Origin: [Phormidium] sp. LEGE 05292
GTDB lineage: Bacteria > Cyanobacteriota > Cyanobacteriia > Cyanobacteriales > Aerosakkonemataceae
Direction: 5' to 3'
DNA: 64,000 bases
Assembly (NCBI RefSeq): GCF_015207735.1
Contig: NZ_JADEWG010000019.1
Span: 1 to 64,000 of the forward strand
Positions 62,447 through 64,000 of the stretch are shown in pieces. Under the pieces are notes generated by a model that searched no databases, was not told the DNA's origin, and saw nothing but the letters and a program-made list of their open reading frames with translations. Position 1 is the first letter of the stretch. The number at the start of each line of letters is the position of its first letter. The position numbers were made by a program, and so were the translations under genes.

Positions 62447-62923
62447 TCACTCTAACTCTATCAACATTTCCACAACACTAGGACGAAAACCACATTCTGA
62501 GAACAGCTTTCTTGCTGCGTCATTCTTAGCAGCAGTATCCAGGCGAATTTGTTCTACTCCCATCTTTTGAAACTGCTCAATAGTTTGCATTACTAACTGT
62601 CGCGCCACACCACTGCGGCGATATTCTGACTCTACCCAAAGGTCGTGAATAAAGGCATATTCTTTCAGTCGATAAATGGGTATTTCTCGCTCGATCGTAG
62701 CTACTAAAAATCCGGCTATTTGCTCTTTGGTTTGGTCTTCTGCTACTAAAAAGACAGTGCGATCGCTGTTTACCAGTTTACCCAACCACCCATCGTAACG
62801 TTGAGCCGGGTTAGGCAAAAACCCGTACTTCGCCGCATCCCAAGTTTCATGCAACGCACAAATTTTGCCTACCATCGGCAAAACCGCTGGAATATCCGAT
62901 TGTTTCGCAGGGCGAATCAGCAT
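62447..62923 (-). CDS. GNAT family N-acetyltransferase
   Basis: A 158-residue GNAT. The acetyl-CoA binding motif region HDLWVESEYRRSGVARQLVM contains the R-x-x-G-x-A/G signature, preceded by a strand (AEDQTKEQIAGFLVATIERE) and followed by IRLDTAAKNDAARKLFSECG. Substrate unknown. ATG 62923 fits. Confidence 0.9.
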   Translation of the reverse strand: MLIRPAKQSDIPAVLPMVGKICALHETWDAAKYGFLPNPAQRYDGWLGKLVNSDRTVFLVAEDQTKEQIAGFLVATIEREIPIYRLKEYAFIHDLWVESEYRRSGVARQLVMQTIEQFQKMGVEQIRLDTAAKNDAARKLFSECGFRPSVVEMLIELE

Positions 62924-63020
62924 GGAAAGCCCGTCAGTTACCTACTCCGTCAGTTTAGCTGATTGTTTTCCCCATATTTAATGCGCTTATATACCTAATT
63001 GCTCTTTTTTAGTCAAGATT

Positions 63021-63072
63021 TGCTTTACATTTTGTAATAATCTGTTATATTGGTTTACATAAGGAAACAAAC
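63021..63072 (+). promoter_or_regulatory. Possible promoter with HLR1-like sites upstream of the Psb35-like gene
   Basis: TTTACATTTTGTAATA at 63024-63039 and TTTACATAAGGAAACA at 63054-63069 each resemble the HLR1 site (two TTACA-like hexamers separated by four bases) bound by RpaB. The second hexamer in each case is imperfect. TTTACA (63024) and TATATT (63046) can serve as -35 and -10 with a 16-bp spacer. This is weak pattern evidence. Confidence 0.35.
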
Positions 63073-63089
63073 GAGAGGAACTATAAATC

Positions 63090-63317
63090 ATGACTATCCT
63101 GATTGCTTTATTTATCGTTGGTTGGTTAGCTGCTTCCGTAATTGGTACTCAAGCTTATTTTCGTGGCGAACAGTCTAAGCCAATTCACGATCGCAACTGG
63201 CGTTCTCAGTCTTTTGAAAAGTTAGCTGAAACCATCACTGGCACTAAAATTGATTACAACGATCGTGTTCCTGCTTACCGCATGGATGCTTATGCCAGCA
63301 ACAATTTACCTAGTTAA
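63090..63317 (+). CDS. Psb35-like single-helix thylakoid protein (tentative)
   Basis: A 75-residue protein with one N-terminal membrane helix (ILIALFIVGWLAASVIGTQA) and a hydrophilic tail (YFRGEQSKPIHDRNWRS, YNDRVPAYRMDAYASN). It resembles the Ssl2148/Psb35 protein of Synechocystis, which stabilises CP47 and associated high-light-inducible proteins during photosystem II assembly. This is from resemblance. GAGAGGA lies ahead of ATG 63090. Possible HLR1-like sites upstream would fit high-light control. Confidence 0.6.
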   Translation: MTILIALFIVGWLAASVIGTQAYFRGEQSKPIHDRNWRSQSFEKLAETITGTKIDYNDRVPAYRMDAYASNNLPS

Positions 63318-63626
63318 CTCAAGTTGCTAGTTACAAGTCTGGCTCTTTCTTAGCCCCCCTAGCCCCCCTTACTCAAGGGGGGAACAAGAAAGAATTAATA
63401 ACTAGCAATTTGCGTTAGTTAATCATTAAAACATCCCTACAACTTCTCGCCCCAGCAACCCAGCTGGGGTTTTTTGTTGGCAAGTATTTATCGTTACAAA
63501 AATATTTTACATAAAATCAATACTTGTGATAGAAACCATGCCATAACTAGAGTTAGAAGCTGAAGAATTTTATGTTAGTTAGTTTATTAAATAAGAGCAA
63601 AACTTATTAGTAAAAGTGGCAACTTT
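63318..63626. other. Gap with repeats and a terminator-like hairpin
   Basis: No gene is seen. AGCCCCCCTAGCCCCCCTT and AAGGGGGG (63351-63384) form a dispersed repeat hairpin. CCCCAGC and GCTGGGG at about 63450-63470 around AACCCA, followed by TTTTTTG, look like a terminator for the Psb35-like gene or a further small transcript. Confidence 0.5.
63450..63477 (+). terminator. Rho-independent terminator hairpin CCCCAG / CTGGGG
   Basis: CCCCAGC pairs with GCTGGGG and is followed by TTTTTTG. Good stem and T-run on the + strand; it ends the transcript of the Psb35-like gene, though 130 bp after its stop. Confidence 0.75.
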
Positions 63627-63884
63627 ATGAGAGTTCAGCTATCAACATTACCCTGCCATACCAAAAACCAAACGGTATCTTTCATTGGTGGTATGGGAAG
63701 AAGCATTAATTATCATCCTGAAGTTAATAGTTGACAATATGCTGTACAAATGGAGTTAGGGCCGGAACCAGATTTTGGCAGAATTGGTTATGAAACAACA
63801 ATTTGGCTAAATGAATCAGAAATTGATGCAGTGTGGAATTAATGGCAGTTTAGTGAGCGACTAGAATCACCAAACCCAAATTAA
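63627..63884 (+). pseudogene. Decayed gene with two in-frame stops
   Basis: From ATG 63627 the frame gives MRVQLSTLPCHTKNQTVSFI and GGMGRSINYHPEVNS, then TGA at 63732-63734. It continues in the same frame with QYAVQMELGPEPDFGRIG and YETTIWLNESEIDAVWN, a TAA at 63840-63842, then WQFSERLESPNPN and a final TAA at 63882. Protein-like sequence on both sides of each stop indicates a recently broken gene. The TGA may have been a Trp codon. I do not recognise the family. Confidence 0.7.
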
Positions 63885-64000
63885 AACTACTAACTAAAGA
63901 AAGAAGGTCTTTTTTTGGTTCTATCACTTAAGAAAGAGCTAAATAAAACAACAAGATAATTTACCCGTCTAGACAATAGGCAGATTTTTTACTCAGCCTA

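Overview
The window is cyanobacterial chromosome. It encodes photosystem I PsaE (two copies), photosystem II Psb30/Ycf12, a Psb35-like protein, NDH-1 subunit NdhO, a PedR-like small LuxR regulator, a CrtR-type carotenoid hydroxylase, and several cyanobacteria-restricted DUF families. The HIP1 octamer GCGATCGC recurs throughout. The dense palindromic repeats, the large RTX/CARDB proteins and the many Uma2 and toxin-antitoxin genes fit a large-genome, probably filamentous, non-marine lineage; that last step is inference.

Layout. 0-9.9 kb: pyruvate kinase, a carotenoid hydroxylase/desaturase, a 922-aa repeat protein (four tunnelling-fold-like repeats around a beta-propeller), YjbQ, GltX and two small conserved proteins. 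10-15.5 kb: an old segmental duplication, with two copies of an unknown ~460-aa protein, an alpha/beta hydrolase between them, a broken 5' copy of queE and then intact queE. 15.5-25.5 kb: an AIM24-like protein, a type-2 LeuA, a GHL10 glycoside-hydrolase-like protein, an AI-2E family transporter and a 1290-aa membrane/hydrolase protein. 26-29.5 kb: a CARDB/tandem-repeat/RTX surface protein. 29.6-37.3 kb: tRNA-Thr, HNH nuclease, LeuC, cyanase, fructokinase, PedR-like regulator, psaE, psaE2-mutM, ndhO-mdh. 37.5-47.3 kb: an accessory stretch with a YhaV-type TA pair, Uma2 proteins, a TumE-type pair, an ADP-ribosyltransferase-like toxin remnant and XisI; metH lies inside it. 47.3-64 kb: CapA, a ureohydrolase, a multicopper oxidase fused to FG-GAP and RTX repeats, DUF2808, DUF4149, two half-size GDT1 manganese exchangers, a class-A beta-lactamase-like protein, psb30, recJ with two secreted paralogs, a GNAT, a Psb35-like gene and a terminal pseudogene.

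The most unusual feature is the movement of intergenic repeat DNA into reading frames. A ~68-bp palindromic element with GGGGCGGGTTT / AAACCCGCCC ends occurs between genes and also in frame, in the same orientation and phase, inside recJ and the 1290-aa hydrolase. Other intergenic repeat types are found in frame in metH (twice), at the C-terminus of the AI-2E transporter and in the signal peptide of a secreted protein. This resembles the protein-invading palindromic elements known from Rickettsia. Other points of note are the AB-propeller-A'B' repeat protein, the queE remnant that dates a duplication, a tandem psaE with a shortened loop and a new tail, and several broken toxin-related genes.

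Most housekeeping genes are single or in two-gene units (psaE2-mutM, ndhO-mdh, the YhaV and TumE pairs, uma2-xisI, secreted paralogs-recJ). Leucine biosynthesis is represented by leuA and leuC at separate loci. No CRISPR array, rRNA, complete insertion sequence or prophage was seen.
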